A stretch of DNA of 37,785 nt from an uncultured Flammeovirgaceae bacterium. GTDB lineage: Bacteria; Bacteroidota; Bacteroidia; Cytophagales; Cyclobacteriaceae. Below the pieces are notes generated by a model, which did not search any database, was not told where the DNA came from, and was given only the letters and a program-made list of their open reading frames with translations. The stretch covers positions 1-37,785 of the forward strand of contig CAKZYJ010000056.1 of NCBI GenBank assembly GCA_937884755.1. The letters run 5' to 3'. Positions 22,855 to 31,880 of the stretch are shown here, one piece after another. Position numbers and translations under genes: made by a program. How positions within the stretch are numbered: position 1 is the stretch's first letter; every line of letters starts with the position of its first letter.

Positions 22855-25671
22855 ATGGCTACCGAAAACCTGACTGAAGAAAGACAAGACACCGTAGCAG
22901 TGGTTTCTACTATTGTTACTCCTGAGTACGATCAAGAAACCATTGAGATATTTGGAGCAAGGGAACATAATCTCAAAACTATTGATGTTACTTTGCCCCG
23001 CAATAAACTCATTGTAATTACGGGGATTAGCGGCAGCGGGAAATCATCGCTGGCTTTCGACACTATCTATGCCGAAGGGCAGCGTCGCTACATGGAAAGC
23101 TTTTCGGCCTACGCCCGCTCCTTCATTGGTAATCTGCAACGCCCCGAGGTGGATAAAATTAACGGGTTGAGTCCGGTCATCTCCATTGAGCAGAAAACCA
23201 CGTCTAAGAATCCTCGCTCCACCGTCGGTACGGTAACTGAAATCTACGACTTCATGCGTTTGCTATTTGCCCGGGCGTCCGAGGCTTTTTCCTACGAAAC
23301 CGGCAAGAAGATGGAGCGCCAAAGCGAGGAGCAGATCATCGACCGAATTATGGATGATTTTGCGGGTGGCAAACTGGTGATTCTGGCCCCCATCGTGAAA
23401 GGACGTAAAGGGCACTACCGCGAACTGTTCCAGCAAATTCGGAAAATGGGTTTTGCTAAGGTACGGGTCGATGGAGAGATAATGGATCTGGTGCCTAAGA
23501 TGCAGGTAGACCGCTATAAAACCCACGATATTGAAATTGTGGTCGACCGGGTAATCGTTCGCGACGATGACCGCTACCGTATTGCTGAATCCATCAAAAC
23601 TGCTCTACAGCACGGGAAAGGTATCATTATGATTGATGATACCAAGGGCAACATCCAGCACTTTTCTAAGTTCTTAATGGACCCAGAAACTGGCTTAGCC
23701 TACGACGAACCGGCCCCAAACACCTTTTCGTTTAATTCTCCCTACGGCATGTGCCCCACCTGTCACGGGCTAGGTTCTATCCAGAAGTTCTCGGAAGAAG
23801 CCATTTTTCCCAATGAAAAGCTCACCATTCGGCAGGGTGGGATTGCCCCATTGGGTGAATACCGCGACATCTGGATTTTTAAGAAGCTAGAAGCGGTGCT
23901 CAAGCGGCATAAGGTGAAACTCACTACACCCATCAAAGATTTGCCCGAAAAAGTGCGGGAAGTGATTCTGTACGGTGATCCTAAGCCGGTTTCGGTGAAA
24001 TCTGTAAAATATCCGGGCTCTACCTACGATACGGTATTTGAGGGCATCACTGGCTACTTGGAAAAGCAAAGCGAAACTGGTACCGATAAAACCCAGAAGT
24101 GGGTGAAGCAGTTTATGACCAGCACCGTTTGTTCTGACTGCCACGGAACTCGGCTGAAGAAAGAATCCCGTTACTTTAAAATTGCTGATAAAAACATTGC
24201 CGAACTAGCTCAACTAAATATTGATGATCTTCAAGCCTGGTTTGAGAATCTGGAAGACCGACTCTCCGACCGTCAACGGCTTATTGGAGGGGAAGTTCTG
24301 AAGGAAATCAGGAAACGCATTGGCTTTCTAGTAGACGTGGGGCTGACCTACCTGACACTAGATCGTCCCCTAAGAACCCTGTCGGGGGGTGAGGCCCAGC
24401 GCATTCGGTTGGCAACCCAGATCGGAACCCAGTTGGTAGGTGTGCTCTACATTTTGGATGAGCCTAGCATTGGCTTGCACCAGCGCGATAACGTGAAATT
24501 GATTAAAGCTTTGCAGGATTTACGCGACCTGGGCAATACGGTAATCGTGGTAGAGCACGACAAAGACATGATGCTACAAGCCGATCATATTGTAGATATT
24601 GGGCCGGGCGCCGGGCGGCACGGTGGTCGGATAATTGCCGATGGTAGTCCCGATAAATTTTTGAAACTAGGCGGCATCACTGCGGATTATCTCAAGGGTA
24701 TTCGTTCTATTGAGGTGCCCAAAAAGCGCCGGAAAGGGACGGGAGAAAAGCTGGTGCTGACCGGAGCTACTGGTAATAATCTGAAAAGTGTGAAGCTGAC
24801 GCTACCGCTGGGCAAAATGGTGTGTGTTACCGGAGTGTCGGGAAGTGGTAAATCTACCCTGATTCACGAAACGCTATTTCCGTTACTGAGCAAGCATTTC
24901 TACCGGTCTTACGCTGACCCCTGTCCTTATAATGACATCAAGGGAATAGAGCACATTGATAAAGTGATTGAGGTGGATCAGGCTCCCATTGGGCGCACTC
25001 CTCGTTCCAATCCGGCTACCTACACTGGAGTGTTTACCGATATTCGCGCATTATTTTCCGAATTACCTGAAGCCAAGATTCGGGGCTATAAGCCCGGCCG
25101 TTTTTCGTTTAACGTAAAAGGTGGTCGCTGCGAAACCTGTGAGGGAGGCGGTATGCAACTGATCGAGATGGACTTTCTGCCCGACGTGCACGTGCCCTGC
25201 CCTACCTGTAAAGGAAAACGCTACAACCGGGAAACGCTGGAAATTCGCTTTAAGGGAAAATCTATTTCCGATGTGCTGGATATGACCGTTGAACAAGCGG
25301 TAGAATTCTTTGAGAATCAGCCGCGTATTCTGCGAAAGATTCAGACGTTGGAGGATGTAGGCTTAGGCTATATCACACTGGGGCAGCACGCGACTACCCT
25401 CTCGGGTGGCGAAGCTCAGCGGGTGAAACTAGCTACGGAGCTATCTAAGAAAGATACGGGTCAAACACTCTACATTCTGGATGAGCCCACCACTGGATTG
25501 CACTTTCAAGACATTCAACATTTACTGGATGTACTCAACAAATTAGTTGATAAGGGAAACACCGTGCTGATTATTGAGCACAACCTGGACGTAGTGAAGG
25601 TTGCCGACCACATCATTGACTTGGGAACGGAAGGTGGCAACGGCGGCGGGCAAGCCCGAGAAGGTGGCTAA
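22855..25671 (+). CDS. uvrA: Excinuclease ABC subunit UvrA
   Basis: UvrA scans DNA for damage and loads UvrB. The 938-residue protein (ATG 22855; the GTG at 22849 adds only two residues) has Walker A GISGSGKSS at 57-65, a UvrB-binding region near 170-225, the signature LSGGEAQRIRLA with LDEPSIGLH, a second Walker A GVSGSGKST, the zinc module CETC...CPTC (GGRCETCEGGG and PCPTCKGKR), and a second LSGGEAQRVKLA. One oddity: the first zinc module keeps only Cys300 and Cys303 (MCPTCHG); the upstream Cys pair expected around residues 271-280 reads SKFLMDPETG without cysteine. Many Bacteroidota carry two UvrA paralogues, so this may be the variant copy. Otherwise intact. Confidence 0.92.
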   Translation: MATENLTEERQDTVAVVSTIVTPEYDQETIEIFGAREHNLKTIDVTLPRNKLIVITGISGSGKSSLAFDTIYAEGQRRYMESFSAYARSFIGNLQRPEVDKINGLSPVISIEQKTTSKNPRSTVGTVTEIYDFMRLLFARASEAFSYETGKKMERQSEEQIIDRIMDDFAGGKLVILAPIVKGRKGHYRELFQQIRKMGFAKVRVDGEIMDLVPKMQVDRYKTHDIEIVVDRVIVRDDDRYRIAESIKTALQHGKGIIMIDDTKGNIQHFSKFLMDPETGLAYDEPAPNTFSFNSPYGMCPTCHGLGSIQKFSEEAIFPNEKLTIRQGGIAPLGEYRDIWIFKKLEAVLKRHKVKLTTPIKDLPEKVREVILYGDPKPVSVKSVKYPGSTYDTVFEGITGYLEKQSETGTDKTQKWVKQFMTSTVCSDCHGTRLKKESRYFKIADKNIAELAQLNIDDLQAWFENLEDRLSDRQRLIGGEVLKEIRKRIGFLVDVGLTYLTLDRPLRTLSGGEAQRIRLATQIGTQLVGVLYILDEPSIGLHQRDNVKLIKALQDLRDLGNTVIVVEHDKDMMLQADHIVDIGPGAGRHGGRIIADGSPDKFLKLGGITADYLKGIRSIEVPKKRRKGTGEKLVLTGATGNNLKSVKLTLPLGKMVCVTGVSGSGKSTLIHETLFPLLSKHFYRSYADPCPYNDIKGIEHIDKVIEVDQAPIGRTPRSNPATYTGVFTDIRALFSELPEAKIRGYKPGRFSFNVKGGRCETCEGGGMQLIEMDFLPDVHVPCPTCKGKRYNRETLEIRFKGKSISDVLDMTVEQAVEFFENQPRILRKIQTLEDVGLGYITLGQHATTLSGGEAQRVKLATELSKKDTGQTLYILDEPTTGLHFQDIQHLLDVLNKLVDKGNTVLIIEHNLDVVKVADHIIDLGTEGGNGGGQAREGG

Positions 25672-25804
25672 GTGCCCCACTGGTTATCCTGCAATATTCT
25701 TGAAGGAAGAACAGACTATTAATCCGTAGTTTCTTGAAAACTACTGAACACCTGCCATTACCTCTCGTTAAATCAGGGGAGATTAAACTTTATTTTTTGA
25801 TATT

Positions 25805-27247
25805 ATGGCAGTTGTAGAAAATCACACTGAATACACGGTAGCTCAGCGAAATCTGAGCACTCAATTACCCGACATCGGTAAGCCCCGAATAGTAATCATT
25901 GGTGGTGGTTTTGCCGGGATACAGATGGTGAAGAACCTGAGGATGAAGGATGTGCAGGTGGTGATGCTAGACCGACATAACTACCATACTTTTCAGCCTT
26001 TACTGTATCAGGTGGCTACTGCCGGACTAGAACCGGATTCTATTGCGGCCCCGCTGCGAAAGGTATTTGATGACGAGAAAAACTTTTTTTTCCGCATGGC
26101 TCGGGTAGAGCGCATTGATCCTGATAACCAAAAAGTTTACACCAGCATTGGAGAGATTACGTATGACTATCTGGTGGTGGCCGTGGGCACCCAGACTAAT
26201 TATTTCGGGAATGAGCGCATTCAGAAGCTAGCGTTTCCACTCAAGCAGGTGCCCCAGGCACTAAATCTACGTAGCCATATTTTACAGAATTTTGAGAAGG
26301 CCGTAACTTCCGATTCCGACGAAGAGATAGACCGGCTAACCAATTTTGTGATTGTGGGCGGCGGCCCCACCGGAGTAGAATTAGCCGGGGCACTTGGAGA
26401 GCTTAAGAAGTTCGTGCTGCCCCGTGACTATCCCGAACTGGATTTTAAAGTAATGAAAGTATATCTGGTAGAAGGGCTAGACCGGCTGCTCCCTACCATG
26501 TCGGAAAATGCAGGTAAGCGATCTGAGAAAGACTTAACCGAGCGTTTTGAGACCATTGTAAAGCTGAATACACTAGTGAAAGACTACAATGGCTACGAAG
26601 TAACGCTGAGCAACGGAGAAAAGATTATTAGCGAAACCATGATTTGGGCAGCTGGGGTTCAAGGAGTAATTATTCCTGGATTAGAAGATGCCACCGTGGA
26701 GAAAGGTCGTTACCTAGTAGATGATATTAACCGGGTGAAGGGCTACGATAATGTGTTTGCTGTAGGCGATGTGGCTGCAATGTATACCGAAGACTATCCT
26801 AAAGGACATCCGCAGGTGGCGCCAGTAGCCATGCAACAGGGTGAGCAACTAGGAAAAAACCTAAGCCGTTTGCTTAAAACAAAGGAAACGAAGCCTTTCT
26901 CCTATTTTGATAAAGGCTCTATGGCTACTATTGGGCGAAACCGGGCAGTGGCCGACTTGCCGGGTAATATTAAGTTTGGTGGCTGGTTTGCCTGGCTTTC
27001 GTGGATGTTCGTGCACCTTTTGTTCTTAGTAAGTTTCCGGCAAAAGCTTATTACCCTGGGGAATTGGGTTTGGAATTACTTTACTTATGATCGGGGCACC
27101 CGTCTCATTATTCGCCCATTCAATTACCGGAGAGAGGTTGAGCAGAAGAAAGAACAGTTGGAGGAAAAGGATCATCGCAACGATGAGCAGAAAGAAACCC
27201 ACGAGGTATCCCAGGAAAACGAAAGCGAAACTGTGCCGGGACAGTAG
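25805..27247 (+). CDS. Type II NADH:quinone oxidoreductase (NDH-2)
   Basis: A single-subunit flavoprotein that passes electrons from NADH to quinone without pumping. The FAD-binding GGGFAG is at residues 33-38, the conserved NYHTFQPLLYQVATAGL at 59-75, the NADH-binding VGGGPTGVELAGAL at about 184-197, and AVGDVAAM plus PVAMQQGEQLGKN in the second FAD part. The membrane-anchoring region is the aromatic segment FAWLSWMFVHLLFLVSF near residue 400-415. The last 45 residues are strikingly charged (KKEQLEEKDHRNDEQKETHE) and may be disordered. It follows uvrA by 133 bases and ends just before a strong terminator. Confidence 0.9.
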   Translation: MAVVENHTEYTVAQRNLSTQLPDIGKPRIVIIGGGFAGIQMVKNLRMKDVQVVMLDRHNYHTFQPLLYQVATAGLEPDSIAAPLRKVFDDEKNFFFRMARVERIDPDNQKVYTSIGEITYDYLVVAVGTQTNYFGNERIQKLAFPLKQVPQALNLRSHILQNFEKAVTSDSDEEIDRLTNFVIVGGGPTGVELAGALGELKKFVLPRDYPELDFKVMKVYLVEGLDRLLPTMSENAGKRSEKDLTERFETIVKLNTLVKDYNGYEVTLSNGEKIISETMIWAAGVQGVIIPGLEDATVEKGRYLVDDINRVKGYDNVFAVGDVAAMYTEDYPKGHPQVAPVAMQQGEQLGKNLSRLLKTKETKPFSYFDKGSMATIGRNRAVADLPGNIKFGGWFAWLSWMFVHLLFLVSFRQKLITLGNWVWNYFTYDRGTRLIIRPFNYRREVEQKKEQLEEKDHRNDEQKETHEVSQENESETVPGQ

Positions 27248-27270
27248 TCTTCAAACCTTATCGACATCAA

Positions 27271-27305
27271 AAAAGCCGTTCGCTTTATGCAAACGGCTTT
27301 TCTCT
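27271..27305. terminator. Bidirectional terminator between NDH-2 and the outer-membrane barrel gene
   Basis: AAAAGCCGTT (27271-27280) pairs perfectly with AACGGCTTTT (27292-27301) around an 11-base loop. T runs follow on the + strand and A runs precede it (giving T on the minus strand), so it serves both convergent genes. Confidence 0.85.
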
Positions 27306-27325
27306 TCGTAACAGATACCTAACTA

Positions 27326-27889
27326 CTATTGGCCAATTTTGAACGATAGCCCAATATTGATGGGCACCATCGTGATATTTTCGCTGAATGATATTTCGGT
27401 AAACGGAATCGTCTCGTTCATAAAAACCGTGTGGTACTCGGCGTTGGCGTGAATATCTACTGACTTGCTGATCGGAATCAAAATGCCAGCAGTAGGTGCG
27501 AAACCGAAGTAGGTACGGGAAATATCAATGAATGAGTTTACTCTGGTATCGTAGATTCCTCCCTTGATACCTATGTAAGGGGTAATTCCCTGCGTCATGG
27601 GAGTGAACGCTATTGAAGCGGTAATCGGACTCATGGTAAAATCAACTCCGGGAATGTTAAATCCTAAGGGACTGGCCCCGAATGAGAAGCGTTGGTAGCC
27701 AATGCCAGCTATTACGTTAGGACTTACTTTATAGCGGGCGTCAATGCCAAGATTATACCCGTTATCAAAAATATTAGCTGAGTTTCCGGCCGAGAAGGAA
27801 GGCCCTCCGGTGACGCCTACCGAAAATTGAGCGTGGGAAACTGAATGAATAACAACTAGTGTAAATATGGTGAATAATATCCTTTTCAT
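27326..27889 (-). CDS. Outer-membrane beta-barrel protein (opacity/porin family type)
   Basis: I start at ATG 27889 because it opens a textbook signal peptide (MKRILFTIFTLVVIHSVSHA) ending at AQ; the upstream start at 27919 adds ten residues of no value. The mature part alternates hydrophobic and polar residues in about eight strands (FSVGVTGGPSFSAG, GIDARYKVSPNVIAGIGYQR, ITASIAFTPM, GITPYIGIKGGIYD) and ends in a hydrophobic-aromatic C-terminal strand (INIGLSFKIGQ), the usual barrel-insertion signal. This size (about 165 mature residues) fits an eight-stranded OmpA/OpcA-like barrel. Role in envelope structure or adhesion is inference. Its neighbour HemW is unrelated. Confidence 0.85.
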   Translation of the reverse strand: MKRILFTIFTLVVIHSVSHAQFSVGVTGGPSFSAGNSANIFDNGYNLGIDARYKVSPNVIAGIGYQRFSFGASPLGFNIPGVDFTMSPITASIAFTPMTQGITPYIGIKGGIYDTRVNSFIDISRTYFGFAPTAGILIPISKSVDIHANAEYHTVFMNETIPFTEISFSENITMVPINIGLSFKIGQ

Positions 27890-28050
27890 AAGATCGGTTG
27901 ATAAAGTGATAAATAACAACTACAATCTTACGTAGGCAATTTCTGTGCAGAAAATGAGTTGGAATGTAAAAAATTGTATGATTTTTGCTAGAAAAAAATA
28001 TAATACTCTGATAGACAGGCGATTAAGGATTGAATTGTTGATGAATTTTT

Positions 28051-29181
28051 CTATAAGTCAACAAAAAAGTCAGCAGCGATACCATCGGTAAGAAATTTTC
28101 CCGCTCGGGTAAGCACCAAATGCTGACCTTCTAAAGTAGCCTTCTGATCAGCAATTAATCTCTCGATGTAATCTCGCTGTTCACCCATCAAATCGTATCC
28201 CAACGCTCGCTGAAGGTAAGTCAGATCGCAGCCCCATTTGGTGCGTACCCCAGTCATAATGTGTTCGTTAATGCGGTCGGCTCTACTGAGCACTTCTCGC
28301 TCGTACGGAATACGCAACTCGGCCAGCGACTTTAAGTATTTAGTGTTATTGGCTATGTTATACTGCCGGGAGTCTCTATCGAAAGAATGAGCCCCCGGTC
28401 CTACTCCTAAGTAAGATACATTCTTCCAATAATTACTGTTGTGTCGGGATTCGCCCTGAGGTTGGCAAAAGTTAGATACTTCGTACTGCTCGTATCCGGC
28501 AGTAGCCAGGCTGTTTACCAGTTGCTCAAATTGTTCAGCAGCAAAGGTTTCGTCAACGGGAGGAATCTTCTGATGGCGTAGCCAACGACCAAATACGGTT
28601 TTTTCTTCAATCGTTAGGCAGTAGGAAGAAATATGGCGGGGATTAAGCTTGGTGGCCATTGCCAAATCGGCCTGCCATACTGAATGATCGGGATGAGGAA
28701 TAGCATAAATCAAATCAATGCTCAAATTATCAAACCCGGCTTCCTGAGCACGCTTTACACAAACTTTAGCTTCATCAGCCGAATGAGCCCGGTTCAGGTA
28801 GCGTAGGTGGGGCTCGTAAAACGATTGAATGCCTATACTAAGCCGGTTGATACCCGCTGCCTTCAGCATCTTCAGCTTCTGAGGCGACAGATCATCGGGA
28901 TTGGCCTCCAAAGTAATCTCGGAAGCGGAAGTAACAGCGTAGTATTGATTAATAGTATATAGTAGCAACTGAAGTTCCTCTTCCGTCAGCAATGAGGGAG
29001 TACCGCCCCCAAAGTAGATAGAATCAACGGGCAGATCCTCTAAATAATCCGTTTGAATTTTAAGCTCCTGGGCAATTGCCTGCACCATATCCGCCTTGCG
29101 CTGCTGATTAATACTGAAGTGGAAATCGCAGTAATAGCAAGCCTGCTTACAAAAAGGAATATGAAGATAAATACCAGCCAA
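28051..29181 (-). CDS. hemW: Radical SAM heme chaperone HemW-like protein
   Basis: The 4Fe-4S site Cys-x3-Cys-x2-Cys is at residues 11, 15 and 18 (PFCKQACYYCDFHF), where the extra aromatic-Cys pattern identifies HemW/HemN-like proteins. It continues with FGGGTPSLL and EITLEANPDDL, then GINRLSIGIQSF, and LSIDLIYAIPHPD, all HemN/HemW hallmarks. Modern work assigns this 376-residue type to heme delivery (HemW), not to coproporphyrinogen oxidation, because it lacks the full-length HemN N-terminus. The start codon is TTG at 29181; the nearest upstream ATG is followed by a stop, and homologues begin exactly here. Cytoplasmic. Confidence 0.9.
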   Translation of the reverse strand: MAGIYLHIPFCKQACYYCDFHFSINQQRKADMVQAIAQELKIQTDYLEDLPVDSIYFGGGTPSLLTEEELQLLLYTINQYYAVTSASEITLEANPDDLSPQKLKMLKAAGINRLSIGIQSFYEPHLRYLNRAHSADEAKVCVKRAQEAGFDNLSIDLIYAIPHPDHSVWQADLAMATKLNPRHISSYCLTIEEKTVFGRWLRHQKIPPVDETFAAEQFEQLVNSLATAGYEQYEVSNFCQPQGESRHNSNYWKNVSYLGVGPGAHSFDRDSRQYNIANNTKYLKSLAELRIPYEREVLSRADRINEHIMTGVRTKWGCDLTYLQRALGYDLMGEQRDYIERLIADQKATLEGQHLVLTRAGKFLTDGIAADFFVDL

Positions 29182-29240
29182 AGATATAAGTCGTTAGTCC
29201 ATTGATAACATAGAGGGTGCGCGTTATGGTTCTGAATACA

Positions 29241-29367
29241 CAGTGTTATCGTGTTTGAGTGTTATAGTATTAGTGAATAACTTTGACGCCTCAACCTCGT
29301 TTCACCGCCACCATAACACCATAACACCATAACACCATAACACCATAACACCATAACACCATAACAC
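29241..29367 (+). repeat. Tandem octanucleotide array in the mogA leader, with inverted degenerate arm upstream
   Basis: From 29311 to 29366 there are seven perfect copies of CCATAACA, one more C, and then the ATG at 29368. Upstream at about 29243-29274 the reverse-complement theme appears as GTGTTATC, GTGTTTGA, GTGTTATA, GTATTAGT. The array has no spacers, so it is not CRISPR. It could change translation by copy number. Confidence 0.85.
29254..29285 (+). promoter_or_regulatory. Promoter for mogA: TTTG, 20 bases, TAnnTTTG
   Basis: TTTG at 29254-29257 and TAACTTTG at 29278-29285 stand 20 bases apart, the canonical Bacteroidota -33/-7 arrangement. Transcription would begin near 29292, placing the octamer array at 29311-29367 inside the 5' untranslated region. 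This is the clearest promoter in the window. Confidence 0.65.
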
Positions 29368-29895
29368 ATGATAAAAATAGGAATCATCAACGTCTCCGAT
29401 CGGGCCAGCAAAGGAATCTACGAAGATATTCCGGGCAAGGCTATTGTGGAGACCATGGGCGAATATTTGACGTCATCCTGGGAAAAAGTATACGCCGTTA
29501 TTCCCGACGAGCAGGATCAGTTAGAAGCTACCATGAAGAAGATGGCTGACGAGGATGGCTGCTGTCTGATTGTTACCTCGGGTGGTACTGGTCCGGCGCC
29601 CCGTGATGTAACTCCGGAGGCTACTGAGGCGGTCTGTTATAAAATGATGCCTGGGTTCGGCGAATTGATGCGGCAAACCAGTTTACAGTATGTGCCTACC
29701 GCTATCCTCTCCCGGCAAACAGCAGGTATTCGTAACCAAACCCTGATCATCAATTTACCGGGTAAGCCTCGCGCCATTCGGCAGTGCCTGGATGCGGTAT
29801 TTCCGGCCGTGCCCTACTGCATTGACCTGATCGGCGGCCCGTTTCTGGAATGTGATGAATCGGTAATCAAACCTTTCCGGCCTAAAAGCAGCTAA
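29368..29895 (+). CDS. mogA: Molybdopterin adenylyltransferase-type protein (MogA/MoaB)
   Basis: The family adenylylates molybdopterin before molybdate insertion. The MPT-binding motif VTSGGTGPAPRD is at 69-80, with SGGTG at 71-75, and DVTPEAT follows; the end carries INLPGKPRAIRQCLDAVFPAVPYCIDLIGG, the usual C-terminal helix and strand. At 175 residues it matches MogA/MoaB length. The ATG at 29368 follows the octamer array directly. Partner MoeA is at 35464 in the window, but no moaA, moaC or moaE is present here. Assignment between MogA and MoaB rests on naming convention; the activity class is clear. Confidence 0.9.
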   Translation: MIKIGIINVSDRASKGIYEDIPGKAIVETMGEYLTSSWEKVYAVIPDEQDQLEATMKKMADEDGCCLIVTSGGTGPAPRDVTPEATEAVCYKMMPGFGELMRQTSLQYVPTAILSRQTAGIRNQTLIINLPGKPRAIRQCLDAVFPAVPYCIDLIGGPFLECDESVIKPFRPKSS

Positions 29896-29935
29896 CCCGG
29901 CAATATAAATTCATCATTTTCAGTTAATTATAGTA

Positions 29936-30571
29936 ATGAATACTAGACGACAACTATTAACCCTATTCTATGCGATAACCACTTTCTCACTATCCGCCCA
30001 GGATGCTTCAGACATTCCGTATGACTCGTTGCGGACAGTGTTAGAAGAAGTATATGATCAGGATCAAGGTATTCGGGAAGAACTGATGAAATACATGCAG
30101 CAAGGGGACTCCATAGTTCCTTCGCTAATCGCCCGAATGAACTCCATTGATTCGGTAAACCAGATCTTAGTTAATCAAATTATTTCGGACTATGGTTGGT
30201 TACCCCAGAGCAAAATCGGCAGTAAAGCTGCTGGGGCAGTCTTTTTAGTAGTTCAACATTCTGATTTAGAAACTATGCGTGAGTACTTGCCGCTTTTGAA
30301 GGAAGCTGCGGAGGCTGGAGAAGCTAAAACAACTTCGGCCGCGCTTATGGAAGACCGGATACTTATGTACGAAGGAAAAAAGCAAATATACGGCACGCAA
30401 GCCAGTAGCCGACAGGGAGAAGGTGGAAGTAACGAATATTTCATATGGCCTATAGAGAATCCAGCGGAAGTATACCAGCGAAGGGCTGAGGCGGGCTTTG
30501 ATACCACTGTAGAAGAAAATGCTGAGCAGCTAAATGCCGTCTACAATCCCAACGAAGAGTTACCTCAGTAA
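29936..30571 (+). CDS. Secreted DUF6624-like protein
   Basis: Residues 1-22 are a signal peptide (MNTRRQLLTLFYAITTFSLS then AQ). The mature part shows DYGWLPQSKIGSKAAGAVFLVVQHSDLETM in the middle and later DRILMYEGKKQIYGTQ, features of the DUF6624 group. The function of the group is unknown; the QH and YGTQ motifs are conserved enough to suggest an enzyme. It is 40 bases behind mogA and 9 bases before the serine hydrolase, so the three are likely co-transcribed. Extracytoplasmic. Confidence 0.75.
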   Translation: MNTRRQLLTLFYAITTFSLSAQDASDIPYDSLRTVLEEVYDQDQGIREELMKYMQQGDSIVPSLIARMNSIDSVNQILVNQIISDYGWLPQSKIGSKAAGAVFLVVQHSDLETMREYLPLLKEAAEAGEAKTTSAALMEDRILMYEGKKQIYGTQASSRQGEGGSNEYFIWPIENPAEVYQRRAEAGFDTTVEENAEQLNAVYNPNEELPQ

Positions 30572-30580
30572 GCAGGCTGC

Positions 30581-31861
30581 ATGGAGTTTACTAAGCTAAC
30601 CCAAATAATTAAAATTCACCTTTTGCGGGCTGGGAAATACTATTTTCTGGGTTTGTTATTAGTTGGCATTCCGTTCCTGCCGATCTGGCAATCTCCGGAA
30701 TTAACCTCCCAGGAGTCAATCAAACAGTACAATCCCTACGAGCAACAGTTTGTAGCGGCACTAGAAGATACCTTGCAGCAGTTGTTTGAGGCTAGCCGGG
30801 TACCAGGAGCGGGAATTGCGGTAGTGAAGGACAGTACTCCCATCTTGGTTAAAGGTTACGGTGCACGCTCAATCAGGCAACCTGATTCCGTAGAATCAAA
30901 TAAGGTGGACATTAATACCGTGTTTCGGTTGGCTTCAGTCTCTAAGGGATTCGCTTCGGTGTTGGCCGGCACTTTAGTAGCTGATAGTTTGCTATCGTGG
31001 GACGATTCGGTGGTAGACTACGTACCTTCCTTCTCGCTGGTATCGCCCAAGCAGGCCCAGGAGGTTACTATTAAGCATGTATTATCCCATACGACTGGTT
31101 TGCCCTATCATGCCTACACCAATCTGGTGGAAGCCGGTAAACTTCGGGATGACATGATTGCGCTGCTAGCAAAGGTAAATTTAATCGGAGAGGTTGGGCG
31201 CTGGTACAGTTACCAAAACGTAGCCTACGGCATTGTAGAGCCGGTGTTGGAGGCAGCTACGGTAACCTCTTATCAAACGCTAATGCAAGAGCGTATCTTT
31301 CAGCCTTTGCAAATGAGCAATGCGTCTATCTGGTACGATGATATCATCGAGACTTCCAACAAAGCACTACCCCATGTGCGCACCCGAAAAGGCTGGGCGA
31401 CTATTCCAATTTCGGAAAATTACTATAACGTGCCTTCGGCCGGAGGAATTAACGCCAGCACGCTGGATATGGCTCAGTGGCTGAATGCATTGTTAGGTAA
31501 CCGTCCGGAAGTGCTTCCGCCACAACTACTGGATAGTGTGTTTACTCCCCAGATTAAAACTCCTATTGAAAACCGTTACTTCCGCCACTGGAACGAACTA
31601 GAAGGAGCTTACTACGGACTAGGCTGGCGGATTATCCATCAGGCGGGTGATACGGTAGCCTTTCACGGCGGCTATGCTAACGGATATCGCTCAGCTATTG
31701 CGCTGGATCGAAAGAAGAAAATCGGGATTTGTATTCTCTCTAATGGCTCTTCCAGTTTGGTAAGCCGAGCCGTACCGGTGTTTCTAGATCTGTACCGGCA
31801 GTACGAAGCTGATATTCGTAACTGGGAAGTGCAAGTGAACGAAGAGGTAGCTGACCAATAA
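30581..31861 (+). CDS. Serine hydrolase of the class C beta-lactamase family
   Basis: The catalytic Ser119-x-x-Lys122 (LASVSKG) is followed by YSYQNVAYG with the Tyr-x-Asn motif at about 209-212 and FHGGYANGYRS, the HGG equivalent of KTG. These three define AmpC-type and esterase-type penicillin-binding proteins. One membrane helix at about residues 20-36 anchors the protein, so it acts outside the cytoplasmic membrane. True beta-lactamase, D-alanyl-D-alanine carboxypeptidase or esterase action cannot be told apart from sequence. It has an ordinary length of 426 and faces the pseudo-transglycosylase, whose gene ends 19 bases further. Confidence 0.88.
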   Translation: MEFTKLTQIIKIHLLRAGKYYFLGLLLVGIPFLPIWQSPELTSQESIKQYNPYEQQFVAALEDTLQQLFEASRVPGAGIAVVKDSTPILVKGYGARSIRQPDSVESNKVDINTVFRLASVSKGFASVLAGTLVADSLLSWDDSVVDYVPSFSLVSPKQAQEVTIKHVLSHTTGLPYHAYTNLVEAGKLRDDMIALLAKVNLIGEVGRWYSYQNVAYGIVEPVLEAATVTSYQTLMQERIFQPLQMSNASIWYDDIIETSNKALPHVRTRKGWATIPISENYYNVPSAGGINASTLDMAQWLNALLGNRPEVLPPQLLDSVFTPQIKTPIENRYFRHWNELEGAYYGLGWRIIHQAGDTVAFHGGYANGYRSAIALDRKKKIGICILSNGSSSLVSRAVPVFLDLYRQYEADIRNWEVQVNEEVADQ

Positions 31862-31880
31862 CGTTTAAAGAAGTTATGGT

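Noticed and set aside
29311-29367. CRISPR-like array
   Set aside because: The unit is only 8 bases, copies are contiguous without spacers, and there are no cas genes.
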